From HXMU1420-13 sp965229525 (GTDB lineage: Bacteria > Bacteroidota > Rhodothermia > Balneolales > Balneolaceae): 64,000 nucleotides of DNA. Positions 26,646 to 36,593 of this stretch are shown piece by piece. Under the pieces are notes generated by a model, which was not told the DNA's origin, did no database searches, and saw only the letters and a program-made list of their open reading frames with translations. How positions within the stretch are numbered: the first letter of the stretch is position 1; each line of letters starts with the position of its first letter. The stretch lies in the NCBI GenBank assembly GCA_965229525.1, contig OZ245886.1:558001-622000 (forward strand), written 5' to 3'. A program made the position numbers and the translations under genes.

Positions 26646-27599
26646 ATGAGTAGCTGGACTTTAAAATCTATCCCACCGCACGACTGGTATCTTTGCCTGG
26701 ATGTAGATTCTTATTTCGATCATGAACATAAACCTGAACATATATTTGAAGAGGGGTTCACCCGCCCTATTCCATTAGATGATCGAGATGTGATTGTAAC
26801 CATCTTTTTTAATGGAGATGTAGATGCACCGGAATTCAATATCGAGTGTAAAGAATCCCTTAATACTGAAGAAATAGAGCTAGCAAATAAGAGTCTGTCA
26901 AAAATTTTGGGGACTAATATGGATATTCGACCTCTTTACGATCAGGCTGGGAATGATCCCGTGTTAGGTGATAAACTTTCAGCATTGTATGGTTTAAAAA
27001 GGATGACAAGAGCGAACCTTTTTGAAGATATCCAAAACCGTATAGTTGAAATGCAGATGAATCATAAACCCACTGCGAAGAAAATGATGTATGCCATTCG
27101 CGAAACGTATGGTACAGCTTTAGATTATCAGGGTGGGACTTTAGCTTCGTGGCCACGACCATTTCAACTAATGAAAGCTGATCCGGCTAATATCAGAAAG
27201 CTTGGCCCTACCTTGAGAAAAGGTCAGTATCTGGTAGAGTTAGCAACCAGGATTGTTGGTGGAGAAACTGACATGGAATTTTTAACTAAAACAGATCCCA
27301 TTACTGCCTACAATACATTGGTTAAGATCAAGGGAATTGGTCCAACTGCGGCGCAGGATATCATGATGATGCGCGGAAGAACAGATGCTGTGTTTCCATC
27401 GAATATCCAAAAAGGCGAAGAAAAAGGACTACGTCGATGGTTGATATGGAGTTATGGAGGGGACCCAAATAATTGTAGTGAAGCTGAGTTTCAGGAGTAC
27501 ATAAAAACCTGGAAAGGATTTGAGTCTTCCGCTCTAGAATTTATGTATGTGAATTGGGTGTTGAGTGAAAAAGAAAGAATAGCCGCCAAAAAGAAGTAG
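26646..27599 (+). CDS. HhH-GPD (AlkA-like) DNA glycosylase-family protein, catalytic Asp apparently missing
   Basis: An approximately 317-residue protein like the AlkA branch of 3-methyladenine DNA glycosylases. It has an N-terminal AlkA-N-like domain (SSWTLKSIPPHDWYLCLDVDSYF), a helical domain and a helix-hairpin-helix at LVKIKGIGPTAAQDIMMMRGR. Active AlkA-type enzymes have an Asp shortly after the hairpin, in FPxxD. Here the segment reads DAVFPSNIQKG, with Ile at that position by eye alignment. It may therefore be an altered glycosylase or a DNA-binding relative. The ATG at 26646 matches the domain start; the open frame upstream to 26553 is not homologous and contains the divergent promoter region. 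Confidence 0.75.
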   Translation: MSSWTLKSIPPHDWYLCLDVDSYFDHEHKPEHIFEEGFTRPIPLDDRDVIVTIFFNGDVDAPEFNIECKESLNTEEIELANKSLSKILGTNMDIRPLYDQAGNDPVLGDKLSALYGLKRMTRANLFEDIQNRIVEMQMNHKPTAKKMMYAIRETYGTALDYQGGTLASWPRPFQLMKADPANIRKLGPTLRKGQYLVELATRIVGGETDMEFLTKTDPITAYNTLVKIKGIGPTAAQDIMMMRGRTDAVFPSNIQKGEEKGLRRWLIWSYGGDPNNCSEAEFQEYIKTWKGFESSALEFMYVNWVLSEKERIAAKKK

Positions 27600-28574
27600 C
27601 TATTGAACCCTCTCCACGATATACAACTTTTCCCCTGCAGTAATGGCTAAAGTTCCGTCGGCAAACGAATCGACAAAATTTAAATTAAGTTGAGTGTCCG
27701 AAATATCCGCCGGATAAATATTCTGGAATGTAAGTTCATTTTGATACGCCACTCCTAATTTGGATGCCCCTAACTTTATCACCTCACCCGTTTTAGTTAA
27801 TTCGAGTTCCTCATATCCAATAAACCCTTTATGTGTATCTACAGCATCAGTTAATAAATCGATGCGATACACCCTTGAAGACTCCAATGCTAATAGATCA
27901 TTCCCGTTAAACTCGATTGCTTTGATCCAGTCATCATCTTTATGAATTTGCGTGGCTATTTCAGTCCAGGTATCCCCATTGTTTTCCGAAATAAAGACTC
28001 CTTCATGACATGAAACTGCGATCTTTCCATCAGGTGACACCTCAATTTCTTCCATTTCATCATTTAGCTTACTATCCACAATTTGACTGAATAAAATATT
28101 ATCGGTCTCCAGGTCATATGTGGTTATGCCATTAATTCTACCAATATGAATTCTGTTGTTGTGATAGGAAACATCCTGCATGGAAAATCCACTTGCCAGA
28201 ACCTGCCATGTTAATCCATCATCCAACGATTGATAAACGAAACTCACATCTTCGCCAAAGTGCCCTAAATCCTCATCGAAAACATTGGTAAGCAGTAGAA
28301 TTCGGTCTTCAAATGATTTGATTCGGACAATACTGGCGGAATCGGGGGAATTAACTCTGAGATATGTCGAATGTATATCGAAGGATTTGTAGAGTTTTTT
28401 ACCTGTAGCAATGTAAAGATCGTTCTCCTTAGACACATGAATGGCTGTAATCTGTTCTCTGCTAAACTGTGCTACACGTGCCCAGTTATACTCAAAATCA
28501 GAAAGATCAGATGAGCTTAAATTGCAGCCCTGAATAATGATTAATCCCAGAATTACCCAAACAATCTTTTTCAT
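27600..28574 (-). CDS. Beta-propeller-like lipoprotein, paralogue 1
   Basis: A 324-residue lipoprotein (lipobox IIIQGC) of unknown function. It contains sialidase/BNR-type Asp-box repeats, for example QSLDDGLTWQVL and SENNGDTWTEI, so a secreted beta-propeller is likely. It resembles the 336-residue protein at 38941-39951 along its length; both have YxWxxV near the start and a shared (S/C)HEGVF..(N/E)..G(D/E)TW segment. The stop lies directly against the stop of the convergent glycosylase gene. No enzymatic residues can be assigned. Confidence 0.65.
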   Translation of the reverse strand: MKKIVWVILGLIIIQGCNLSSSDLSDFEYNWARVAQFSREQITAIHVSKENDLYIATGKKLYKSFDIHSTYLRVNSPDSASIVRIKSFEDRILLLTNVFDEDLGHFGEDVSFVYQSLDDGLTWQVLASGFSMQDVSYHNNRIHIGRINGITTYDLETDNILFSQIVDSKLNDEMEEIEVSPDGKIAVSCHEGVFISENNGDTWTEIATQIHKDDDWIKAIEFNGNDLLALESSRVYRIDLLTDAVDTHKGFIGYEELELTKTGEVIKLGASKLGVAYQNELTFQNIYPADISDTQLNLNFVDSFADGTLAITAGEKLYIVERVQ

Positions 28575-28892
28575 TAAAATTGCTTTCTCATGGTTTTGGA
28601 TTATTTAACCAATATGTATCTAAAAGTAAACCCTACGCTACTTCTGGGATTCCGAATCCGGTATCTCATACCCGAATCATCACGGAATCTTTTCTTTCGA
28701 AACTACCGAAGAATACTTCACCTGGTGTTGAATTAAATTTTTTGTGTTACTCGACCGATTATCAATAACTGTAGCTACGCCTAATGTGTAGAAGATTGAT
28801 ATTTCGATTTATTGAGCAAAATACCGACAATGAAAGCAGGATTTCACGCATTCATCATCGGTAGAAACTCAAACTGTTAAAGGGCTACATTA
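28575..28892. other. Intergenic stretch without recognisable genes
   Basis: This 318-base gap separates the propeller lipoprotein (start) from nhaA (3' end), both on the minus strand. A 62-codon open frame on the plus strand (28580-28768) has no protein-like features. Short imperfect inverted repeats around 28660-28690 (CCGAATCCGG..., CATACCCGAATC...) resemble decayed intergenic repeats. I see no RNA gene or mobile element. Confidence 0.5.
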
Positions 28893-30212
28893 TCATTCGT
28901 TAGCAGTATCAGGACTAAGTCTATATCTTAAGAAGAAATATCCCATTAGACCACTAAAGAGAGAGCCTAAGAATATGCCAACTTTCGAATATTCAATGGA
29001 TTGTGCATCGCTAAATGCAAGACCACTAATAAATAATGACATGGTAAAACCTATTCCCGTAAGTAGGGCAATTCCATAGAATATGGTCCATACTTTTTCT
29101 GAATTTGGAAGTGTAATTACACCCAGTTTATTCGAAATATAAACGGCAAGCATAATTCCAACCTGCTTACCAACAAATAATCCAAACAGGATACCCAGAG
29201 TTAAAGAGCTGGAAAACGCTGCCCCAAACTGTTCCGCTGATAGGGCAACACCTGCGTTTGCAAATGCAAAAACCGGCATAATGAAATAAGCCACAATCGG
29301 GTGAAGTTTGTGTTCGAGTTTATGGAGAGGAGATTCCATTTTTTCCACACTTTCCTCAATTAAATGCATGGCGGATTCTTTTGTCTCTTTATCGCTGGAT
29401 GTAAACGATTCACGAAGTAAATCAACACCTTGCTGTAACCCAATTAACAATTGCTCTTTATTTTTATGAGGGGTAACCGGAACTAAGAAGCCTAAAACAA
29501 CTCCCGCAATTGTCGCGTGTACTCCAGACTTCAATACTGCTACCCACAATATCAATCCAAAAAATAGATATAAAGCAATTGAGCGTACATTTGATAAATT
29601 CATTGCCAATAGAATCACAAATGTTACTCCGGCAACTCCCAGTGCTGCTAATGAAATTTTACTAGTATAAAATAGCGCGATCACTAGCACAGCAATTAAG
29701 TCATCGACAACAGCAACAGCGGTTAAAAAAACTTTAGCCCATAATGGAATTCTGCTTCCTAACAATGCTAATACACCAATTGCGAATGCAATATCGGTAG
29801 CGATTGCTATGGCCCAACCATCAACATATTCTGTACCCATATTGAAGCCAAAGAAGATCATCCCTGGAACAATGGCCCCACCAAATGCAGCAATTACGGG
29901 TAATAATGCTGATTGAAATGTGGAAAGTTCGCCATATTTCAATTCACGTTTGATTTCCAGACCAATAAGCAGAAAGAAAATGGCCATCAATCCATCGTTA
30001 ATCCATAAAATTAGTGGTTTGGAAATATTGGCTTCAGGTAAACCAACGGTCAACTTGGTTTGAAGACTTTGAAAATAAAAATCAGCAAGTGGTGAGTTAG
30101 CAACAATCAATGCTAACACAGCAGCTACCATCAAAAGTATCCCTGAAAAGGATTCCGTTTTGATGAACTCTTTGATTGGCGATAGTGGCGAAGGTGCACT
30201 ATGTGTATTCAT
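28893..30212 (-). CDS. nhaA: Na+/H+ antiporter NhaA
   Basis: Inner-membrane sodium/proton antiporter, 439 residues and about 12 transmembrane segments. Family signatures are seen: LILWINDGLMAIFFLLIGLEIKREL, the substrate-binding double aspartate in AVAVVDDLIAVLVIALFY (equivalent to D163/D164 of E. coli NhaA), ATDIAFAIGVLALLGSR and the conserved region GVHATIAGVVLGF. It exports Na+ using the proton gradient for pH and salt homeostasis, fitting a marine lifestyle. A hydrophilic loop between the two halves (about 255-295) is longer than in E. coli. The 255-base upstream gap contains a hairpin at 30329-30364. Confidence 0.96.
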   Translation of the reverse strand: MNTHSAPSPLSPIKEFIKTESFSGILLMVAAVLALIVANSPLADFYFQSLQTKLTVGLPEANISKPLILWINDGLMAIFFLLIGLEIKRELKYGELSTFQSALLPVIAAFGGAIVPGMIFFGFNMGTEYVDGWAIAIATDIAFAIGVLALLGSRIPLWAKVFLTAVAVVDDLIAVLVIALFYTSKISLAALGVAGVTFVILLAMNLSNVRSIALYLFFGLILWVAVLKSGVHATIAGVVLGFLVPVTPHKNKEQLLIGLQQGVDLLRESFTSSDKETKESAMHLIEESVEKMESPLHKLEHKLHPIVAYFIMPVFAFANAGVALSAEQFGAAFSSSLTLGILFGLFVGKQVGIMLAVYISNKLGVITLPNSEKVWTIFYGIALLTGIGFTMSLFISGLAFSDAQSIEYSKVGIFLGSLFSGLMGYFFLRYRLSPDTANE

Positions 30213-30328
30213 AAGATTAAATTTTTGTAGTCAGTTTTGGTCTATTCGTAAGTTTGAGAATCTAAATGTAGAGTCTCACAGTTCACCAAAATGATGAATT
30301 GGGCATCCTAAAGCAGGACTGTATAATT

Positions 30329-30364
30329 CTGTTTGGCAGCATACAACCCCATCTCTGCCAACAG
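30329..30364. other. Hairpin in the gap between cation exchanger and nhaA
   Basis: CTGTTTGGCAG and CTGCCAACAG can pair as a 10-base stem with one bulged T and a 15-base loop. It lies about 120-150 bases upstream of nhaA and about 100 bases downstream of the exchanger stop. On the minus strand no T-tract follows, so it is a poor intrinsic terminator. It could be a structured leader for nhaA, but no known riboswitch class was recognised. Confidence 0.3.
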
Positions 30365-30467
30365 TTTTAAAAATAATTGTATGTAGCGATAAAACGTTCA
30401 CAATTAAAAATATCGATTTAGTGATGATTTTCGATGAGTATCGGCTCGGTTTAATGATTTTTTAAAT

Positions 30468-31556
30468 CTATCCCAAAGAGATTGATTTTCTGTACTCAAT
30501 TATCCGCCAAATCATATATAAGATTGTTGCTGGAATTACGGCAAAAGTCATAATCGTTTGCATTGGCTCAACGATTGCTGAACCCAATGCATCAAAGACT
30601 AAATAACTTAGATAGGTAATGTAATAAAACAGGAAAATGGAGCCATCCATCCTTGTAAGATTAAATCCTGCGATAAATATTGGGATACAGGCAATACTTA
30701 CAGCAACCATAAATGGAAGGTCTAAAGAGATAGCATTTTCTGATACCTCCAAAATATTTGGTGCTATAACAAGGGTTAAACCTAACGTAAGTAACATATT
30801 GTAGAGATTCGATCCCATCACATTTGCAACTGCGATATCTGCTTTTCCTTTCCTTGCAGCAGATAAGGAAGTGGCAACCTCTGGAAGTGAGGTGCCTATA
30901 GACACAATCGTAAGCCCAATTACCAATTCAGATAATCCAAGTATCCGTGCAATTGTAACTGCACTGTCAACCATCCAATTTGATCCGAGCACTATAAGTA
31001 CCAATCCAACTAGTAGTAGACCTACATTCTTAGCATAAAAAATTGGGCCCTTCTCAAGATCATCAATCGACATTTCATATTGAAACACCTCTTCTACTTC
31101 TCCATCACCCGAGTTCTTTTTAATCTGATAAAATGTGAATATTGAATAAGCTACAAATCCTGCTAATAAAATTATCCCATCTACAGTAGTAAGCCCGCCG
31201 TCTAACGCCATTAAATACACAGCAGCACTGGCAACAATTACAATAGGAACGTCAATGCTAACAACTCTACGGGTAATATTAAGTGGAGAAATTACTGCGG
31301 TAATCCCAAGAATCAATAGAATGTTAGCAATGTTACTGCCAATAATATTTCCAAGCACTAAATCGGCACTGCCACTAAATGCAGCTTTCACACTAATTGC
31401 CAATTCCGGTGCCCCAGTTGCAAACGCAACCACCGTTAAACCCATAATTAAAGGTGCCACTCCCCACTTAAGACCAAAATGGTCTACTGCTTTTAGAAAT
31501 AATTCGGCACCGGCTATTAAGCCGACTAGCCCAAGAATAAAAAGGAGAATAGTCAT
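30468..31556 (-). CDS. CaxA/YrbG-family calcium/sodium exchanger
   Basis: Inner-membrane cation exchanger of the CaCA superfamily, 362 residues and about 10-11 transmembrane helices. Both inverted alpha repeats are visible: GLTVVAFATGAPELAISVKAA...GNIIGSNIANILLILG and GLTIVSIGTSLPEVATSLSAA...ANVMGSNLYNMLLTLG. The conserved acidic and amide residues in GxxxPE and GSN are intact. A cytoplasmic loop near residues 140-165 (KKNSGDGEVEEVF) separates the halves. It probably exports Ca2+ or exchanges Na+. It is on the same strand as nhaA, 255 bases upstream of it. Confidence 0.9.
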   Translation of the reverse strand: MTILLFILGLVGLIAGAELFLKAVDHFGLKWGVAPLIMGLTVVAFATGAPELAISVKAAFSGSADLVLGNIIGSNIANILLILGITAVISPLNITRRVVSIDVPIVIVASAAVYLMALDGGLTTVDGIILLAGFVAYSIFTFYQIKKNSGDGEVEEVFQYEMSIDDLEKGPIFYAKNVGLLLVGLVLIVLGSNWMVDSAVTIARILGLSELVIGLTIVSIGTSLPEVATSLSAARKGKADIAVANVMGSNLYNMLLTLGLTLVIAPNILEVSENAISLDLPFMVAVSIACIPIFIAGFNLTRMDGSIFLFYYITYLSYLVFDALGSAIVEPMQTIMTFAVIPATILYMIWRIIEYRKSISLG

Positions 31557-31763
31557 TCCAAGAGATTATATGAATCGCTAAGGTACGGAACCCCTAATCA
31601 ACAGGAAATGTGCTTAAATCGCTTTAACAGAATTAATCATATTGATTCACAGGTTTCTTACTGTTAATAATGGACTTGAATATCAATAATGAACTAATTC
31701 ATAAATCTTTCATAATCCAACCCTACACTGTTGCATAAACTATAATGGAAATAGGGGATTCTT

Positions 31764-34700
31764 ATGAAGTCGCGAATATTTAAAACTATGGATGGCAATG
31801 AGGCAGCAGCTCATATTGCATTTAAAACTAATGAAGTTATCGCCATCTATCCTATCACACCAGCTTCACCGATGGGCGAATGGGCTGATGCCTGGAGTGC
31901 TCAAAAACAGAAAAATATTTGGGATGATGTTCCTAAGATCATAGAAATGCAAAGTGAAGGTGGTGCAGCCGGAGCCGTACACGGTTCGTTGCAGGCAGGT
32001 GCATTAACTACAACATTCACAGCCAGCCAGGGATTACTATTGATGATCCCAAACATGTTTAAAATTGCCGGTGAATTAACTCCAACTGTATTTCATATAG
32101 CTGCGCGTTCAGTTGCTACTCAGGCACTTTCCATTTTTGGCGATCACACCGATGTTATGAGTGCGCGACAAACTGGTTGGGGATTTCTATTCGCAAATAA
32201 TGTACAGGAAGTGATGGACCTAGCTCTCATTTCTCATGCAGCTACTCTAGAATCCCGACTCCCTTTTCTCCATATTTTTGATGGATTCCGAACCTCACTT
32301 GAAATTGCAAAAATTGAAGTAATCCCCGACGAAGTAATCCAAGAACTTATTAATGATGATCTTGTAAAAGAGCATCGCGATCGCGGAATGAATCCAAATA
32401 ATCCATTCATTCGCGGTACTGCACAAAATCCCGATGTTTTCTTTCAGGGACGAGAATCAGCGAATCCATTTTATCGTGCTACACCTGATATAGTGGATAA
32501 CATCATGCGTCGTTTCGAAGAATTAACTGGTCGTTCCTACCATTTATTCGATTATGTTGGCGACCCCAATGCTGAGAGAGTGATTATTTTGATGGGATCA
32601 GGGGCAGATACCGTTGACCAAACCGTACAATATTTAAATCAGAAAGGCGAGAAAGTTGGTGTACTCAAAGTTCGTTTATTCCGTCCATTCTCACTCTCTC
32701 ATTTTATTGATGCTTTGCCGGAGACCGTAAAAAGAATTGCCGTACTGGATCGCACGAAAGAACCCGGAAGTTTAGGTGAACCTTTATATCAGGAAATAGT
32801 TGCAGCAATTAATGAAGACAGATTTAGTGACCATCCTAAACATTCGCCATTGGTACAAATTATTGGTGGTAGGTATGGATTATCGTCAAAAGAATTTACT
32901 CCAGCGATGGTAAAATCCATTTTTAACGAACTTGATGCTCGTAACCCTAAAAACCATTTCACAATCGGCATTAACGACGACGTCACACACACTTCTTTAA
33001 GTTATGATCCTTCTTTTGATATTGAAGATGATGAAACCACTCGAGCAGTATTCTGGGGACTTGGATCGGATGGAACGGTAGGCGCCAATAAAAATTCGAT
33101 CAAAATTATAGGCGAAGAAACGGATTTAAATGCACAAGGTTATTTTGTGTATGATTCCAAGAAATCTGGTGCTCGCACCATATCTCATTTACGCTTTGGA
33201 CCCAATGATCTGAAGAGACCATATTTAATTTCTGGTGCTAATTTTGTGGGAATTCATCAATTCGGTTTTTTAGACCGCTTTGATACACTGGCAATGGCCC
33301 AAAAAGGTGCCACTGTATTACTCAATAGTCCTTTTTCATCTAATGAAGTTTGGGATAAATTGCCAACTTCTGTCCGCAAGCAAATTCAGGATAAACAACT
33401 AAAATTATTTGTAATTGATGCTTTTGCCGTTGCAAAAGAAGCCAATCTTGGCATTCGCATAAATACGGTAATGCAAACCTGTTTCTTTGCAATTTCAGGG
33501 GTACTACCGAAAGATCAGGCTATATCAAAAATCAAAGAATACATCGAAAAAACCTATGGCAAGCGTGGAAAAGCCGTAGTTCAAATGAACTTCAATGCGG
33601 TAGATATTTCACTCGATCACCTGCATGAAGTTACGATTCCTGAATCAAAAACCGCAGTAATTCCAAAACAGGCAAATGGTTTGGCAGAGTCGCCGGAATT
33701 TGTACAAAAAGTTATTGCTGAGATCATTAATGGTTCAGGAGATGAACTTCCTGTAAGTGCTTTGCCTTGTGATGGTACTTATCCCAGTGGAACCACAAAA
33801 TGGGAGAAACGAGATATTGCAATGGAAATCCCGGTTTGGGATCCGGATATCTGTATTCAGTGTGGCAAATGTGTGATGGCATGTCCGCACTCTGTGATTA
33901 GAGCCAAAGTTGCAGAACCTTCTGCATTTAACAATGCACCAGATGGATTTAAGCATACAAAAGCAAAATTCAGAGAACTAAAAGGGTACGAGTATACGCT
34001 GCAAATTTCCGCTGACGATTGTACGGGTTGTACACTTTGTGTTGAAGTTTGCCCTGTAAAAAATAAGAGTAATGTGAGTTTGAAGGCCATTAACATGGCA
34101 CCTAAAGCTGATGTTAAAGAGAAAGCTAACAGAGACTGGGACTTCTTCCTCGATCTTCCAAGTATGAAGGTTAAGGATCAACCGGAAATCGCATTTAATA
34201 AGGCAAAAGAAACCCAACTACTCGATCCATATTTTGAATTCTCTGGTGCTTGTGCTGGCTGTGGTGAAACCCCCTATTTAAGTTTACTTACTCGCTTATT
34301 TGGCGATCGAATGGTTGTGGCAAATGCTACAGGTTGTTCTTCAATTTATGGGGGAAATCTCCCAACAACTCCATGGACGAAAGACGCAAACGGGTGCGGT
34401 CCTGCATGGAATAATTCACTCTTCGAAGATAACGCAGAGTTTGGACTTGGAATGAGACTTGCCATTGATAAACAAGTTGAAATTGCCAACGACCTGCTGT
34501 GGAAAAGTAGAGGAGGTGCCCTACCAGAGCAATTGGTAGATGACTTGGTGAATGCCGATCAAAGCACTCCGGCAGGCATCGATAAACAACGTAAACGAGT
34601 TGAAGAGCTAGAGAAAAGAGTAGCCACAAAAGCAGATCCTGTATCCCAAAGACTTCGAAATTACACCAAAGATTTAATCAAAAAATCGGTTTGGATTATC

Positions 34701-35366
34701 GGAGGTGACGGCTGGGCATATGATATCGGATTTGGTGGATTGGATCATGTAATTGCCTCAGGTAAAAATGTGAACATACTTGTGATGGATACCGAGGTGT
34801 ATTCAAATACAGGTGGGCAGGCAAGTAAAGCAACCGGACTAGGTGCTATTGCAAAATTTGCAGCCGGTGGTAAAGCGACACCTAAGAAGGATTTAGGTAA
34901 AATTGCTCGAGATTACGGTTATGTTTACGTAGCACAAGTAGCGATGGGTGCTAATGAGAACCAATTGATAAAAGCATTTCAGGAAGCAGAAGCATACGAT
35001 GGTCCGTCTCTTATTATAGCCTATAGCCATTGTATAGCTCATGGAATTGATATGTCGAAAGGATTGAATCAACAGAAGCTTGCAAATGAAACCGGTTATT
35101 GGCCGCTATATCGCTTTGATCCAAGACGTAAAGACGAAGGTAAGAATCCATTACAACTGGACTCTAAACCTCCTAAAAAGCCACTTCGCGATTATATTTA
35201 TAACGAACAACGATATCGCTTGCTCACACAAATCAATCCTCGTAAAGCTCGTGATTACGAAAAAGAAGCACAGAGCTTAGTACACGATCACTGGCAAGAA
35301 TTAGAGGATTCGGCCAAAGAGCCCGAACAAGAAAAAGTGGAACCATCAACAAAAGCTGATCATTAA
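31764..35366 (+). CDS. nifJ: Pyruvate:ferredoxin (flavodoxin) oxidoreductase
   Basis: Single-chain 1200-residue enzyme that decarboxylates pyruvate to acetyl-CoA and reduces ferredoxin or flavodoxin. The N-terminal domain begins TMDGNEAAAHIAFKTNEVIAIYPITPASPMGE. The ferredoxin-like insert carries two 4Fe-4S motifs, C697IQCGKC...CP and C753TGCTLC...CP. The C-terminal TPP domain has GDGWAYDIGFGGLDHV (about 980) and NTGGQASKAT. Typical NifJ is 1170-1200 residues, so it is complete. The adjacent dihydroorotate-dehydrogenase-like gene, 12 bases downstream, is a frequent neighbour. Such an enzyme implies a low-oxygen phase or an oxygen-tolerant variant. Confidence 0.97.
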   Translation: MKSRIFKTMDGNEAAAHIAFKTNEVIAIYPITPASPMGEWADAWSAQKQKNIWDDVPKIIEMQSEGGAAGAVHGSLQAGALTTTFTASQGLLLMIPNMFKIAGELTPTVFHIAARSVATQALSIFGDHTDVMSARQTGWGFLFANNVQEVMDLALISHAATLESRLPFLHIFDGFRTSLEIAKIEVIPDEVIQELINDDLVKEHRDRGMNPNNPFIRGTAQNPDVFFQGRESANPFYRATPDIVDNIMRRFEELTGRSYHLFDYVGDPNAERVIILMGSGADTVDQTVQYLNQKGEKVGVLKVRLFRPFSLSHFIDALPETVKRIAVLDRTKEPGSLGEPLYQEIVAAINEDRFSDHPKHSPLVQIIGGRYGLSSKEFTPAMVKSIFNELDARNPKNHFTIGINDDVTHTSLSYDPSFDIEDDETTRAVFWGLGSDGTVGANKNSIKIIGEETDLNAQGYFVYDSKKSGARTISHLRFGPNDLKRPYLISGANFVGIHQFGFLDRFDTLAMAQKGATVLLNSPFSSNEVWDKLPTSVRKQIQDKQLKLFVIDAFAVAKEANLGIRINTVMQTCFFAISGVLPKDQAISKIKEYIEKTYGKRGKAVVQMNFNAVDISLDHLHEVTIPESKTAVIPKQANGLAESPEFVQKVIAEIINGSGDELPVSALPCDGTYPSGTTKWEKRDIAMEIPVWDPDICIQCGKCVMACPHSVIRAKVAEPSAFNNAPDGFKHTKAKFRELKGYEYTLQISADDCTGCTLCVEVCPVKNKSNVSLKAINMAPKADVKEKANRDWDFFLDLPSMKVKDQPEIAFNKAKETQLLDPYFEFSGACAGCGETPYLSLLTRLFGDRMVVANATGCSSIYGGNLPTTPWTKDANGCGPAWNNSLFEDNAEFGLGMRLAIDKQVEIANDLLWKSRGGALPEQLVDDLVNADQSTPAGIDKQRKRVEELEKRVATKADPVSQRLRNYTKDLIKKSVWIIGGDGWAYDIGFGGLDHVIASGKNVNILVMDTEVYSNTGGQASKATGLGAIAKFAAGGKATPKKDLGKIARDYGYVYVAQVAMGANENQLIKAFQEAEAYDGPSLIIAYSHCIAHGIDMSKGLNQQKLANETGYWPLYRFDPRRKDEGKNPLQLDSKPPKKPLRDYIYNEQRYRLLTQINPRKARDYEKEAQSLVHDHWQELEDSAKEPEQEKVEPSTKADH

Positions 35367-35378
35367 AAAGGACCTGTC

Positions 35379-36395
35379 ATGAATTTATCGACCAATTATT
35401 TAGGACTGAATCTGGAACATCCATTGGTTGCTTCCGCCTCTCCCCTTACAAAATCGTATGATGGCATAATGAACCTCGCACATTCAGGTCCGGCGGCTAT
35501 TGTGATGCATTCCCTGTTCGAAGAACAGTTAAACGAAACCAGTAATGAGCTTGATCATTATATGAGCTACGGAACCGAAAGCTTTGGCGAAGCACTCACC
35601 TATTTCCCAGAGATCGATTCCTTTGAAGTAGGGCCGGAATTATATCTGGAACACATTTCGAAAGCGAAGCGAAACACACACATACCGATCATCGGAAGCT
35701 TAAATGGATCATCGCAGGGAGGATGGATTAACTTCGCAAAAATGATCGAAGAAGCAGGTGCAGATGCACTCGAATTGAATATTTATCACATTCCAACCGA
35801 TCCATTCATGGAAAGTTCGGATGTAGAAGCTATGTATCTCGAAACTGTGCGAGATGTAGTTGATTCCGTGAGGTTACCTGTATCTGTAAAGTTGGGACCT
35901 TTCTTTTCATCTATTCCAAATATTTGCCACAAAATGAGCAGGATAGGCGTTAAAGGGTTTGTTCTGTTTAATCGATTTTATCAGCCGGATATTGATATTG
36001 AACATCTCGAAGTATCGCCCAATCTTGTCCTTAGCAATTCCAATGACTTGAGGTTGCCCCTTCGATGGGTAGCTATTTTATTTAGCAGAATTGAAGCTGA
36101 TTTTGCCATTAGTTCAGGTATTCATAATGCCAAAGACGTTTTAAAAGGAATGATGGCTGGCGCAAATGTCACTATGATGACAGCAGAATTATTGAAATAT
36201 GGAACCGGTAGAATTCTAGATATAAAACGCGAAATGGAATTATGGATGGAAGAACATGAGTATTCATCCATTAAACAGATGATTGGCTCAATGAGCCAAA
36301 GACGGGTCGCTGATCCGGCTTCATTTGAGCGCGCAAACTATATGAAGATTCTGAATTCTTATAAGCAGGACCCAACTGGTAAATTGCTGTGGTAA
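35379..36395 (+). CDS. Dihydroorotate dehydrogenase-like flavoprotein
   Basis: A 338-residue TIM-barrel protein resembling class 1 dihydroorotate dehydrogenase (start MNLSTNYLGLNLEHPLVASASPLTKS; SLNGSSQGGWINFAKMIEEAGADALELNIYHIP; VSVKLGPFFSS; SSGIHNAKDVLKGMMAGAN). The family's catalytic Cys/Ser loop is not clearly conserved, and genes like this commonly follow nifJ. It may therefore act in electron transfer or another FMN-dependent reaction rather than in pyrimidine synthesis. It begins 12 bases after nifJ and is surely co-transcribed. Confidence 0.85.
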   Translation: MNLSTNYLGLNLEHPLVASASPLTKSYDGIMNLAHSGPAAIVMHSLFEEQLNETSNELDHYMSYGTESFGEALTYFPEIDSFEVGPELYLEHISKAKRNTHIPIIGSLNGSSQGGWINFAKMIEEAGADALELNIYHIPTDPFMESSDVEAMYLETVRDVVDSVRLPVSVKLGPFFSSIPNICHKMSRIGVKGFVLFNRFYQPDIDIEHLEVSPNLVLSNSNDLRLPLRWVAILFSRIEADFAISSGIHNAKDVLKGMMAGANVTMMTAELLKYGTGRILDIKREMELWMEEHEYSSIKQMIGSMSQRRVADPASFERANYMKILNSYKQDPTGKLLW

Positions 36396-36474
36396 ATTAT
36401 CAATAATGCAATTTTAAATACTCTCATTTACACCTTCTTAGCTCAATAATATCACCGTATTAATCATTGAGTAT

Positions 36475-36494
36475 TTATGATTGATTAATCATAA
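36475..36494. other. AT-rich hairpin downstream of the nifJ operon
   Basis: TTATGATT, a four-base loop and AATCATAA form an 8-base-pair perfect stem. It lies 80 bases after the operon's last stop and 100 bases before the chemoreceptor start. AT-rich and without a clear T-tract, it could be a weak terminator or an operator. Confidence 0.3.
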
Positions 36495-36593
36495 AAATAA
36501 TATTCCTATTCGATTATTTGATTAATTCTTTGGCCGATAATAATACATGACTGCTCGATATAAGCAGGCAATTAAAAATTGGACAAGAATGAC

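Noticed and set aside
28580..28768. 62-codon open frame on the plus strand
   Set aside because: No recognisable motif, signal or start context; overlaps decayed repeat-like sequence.
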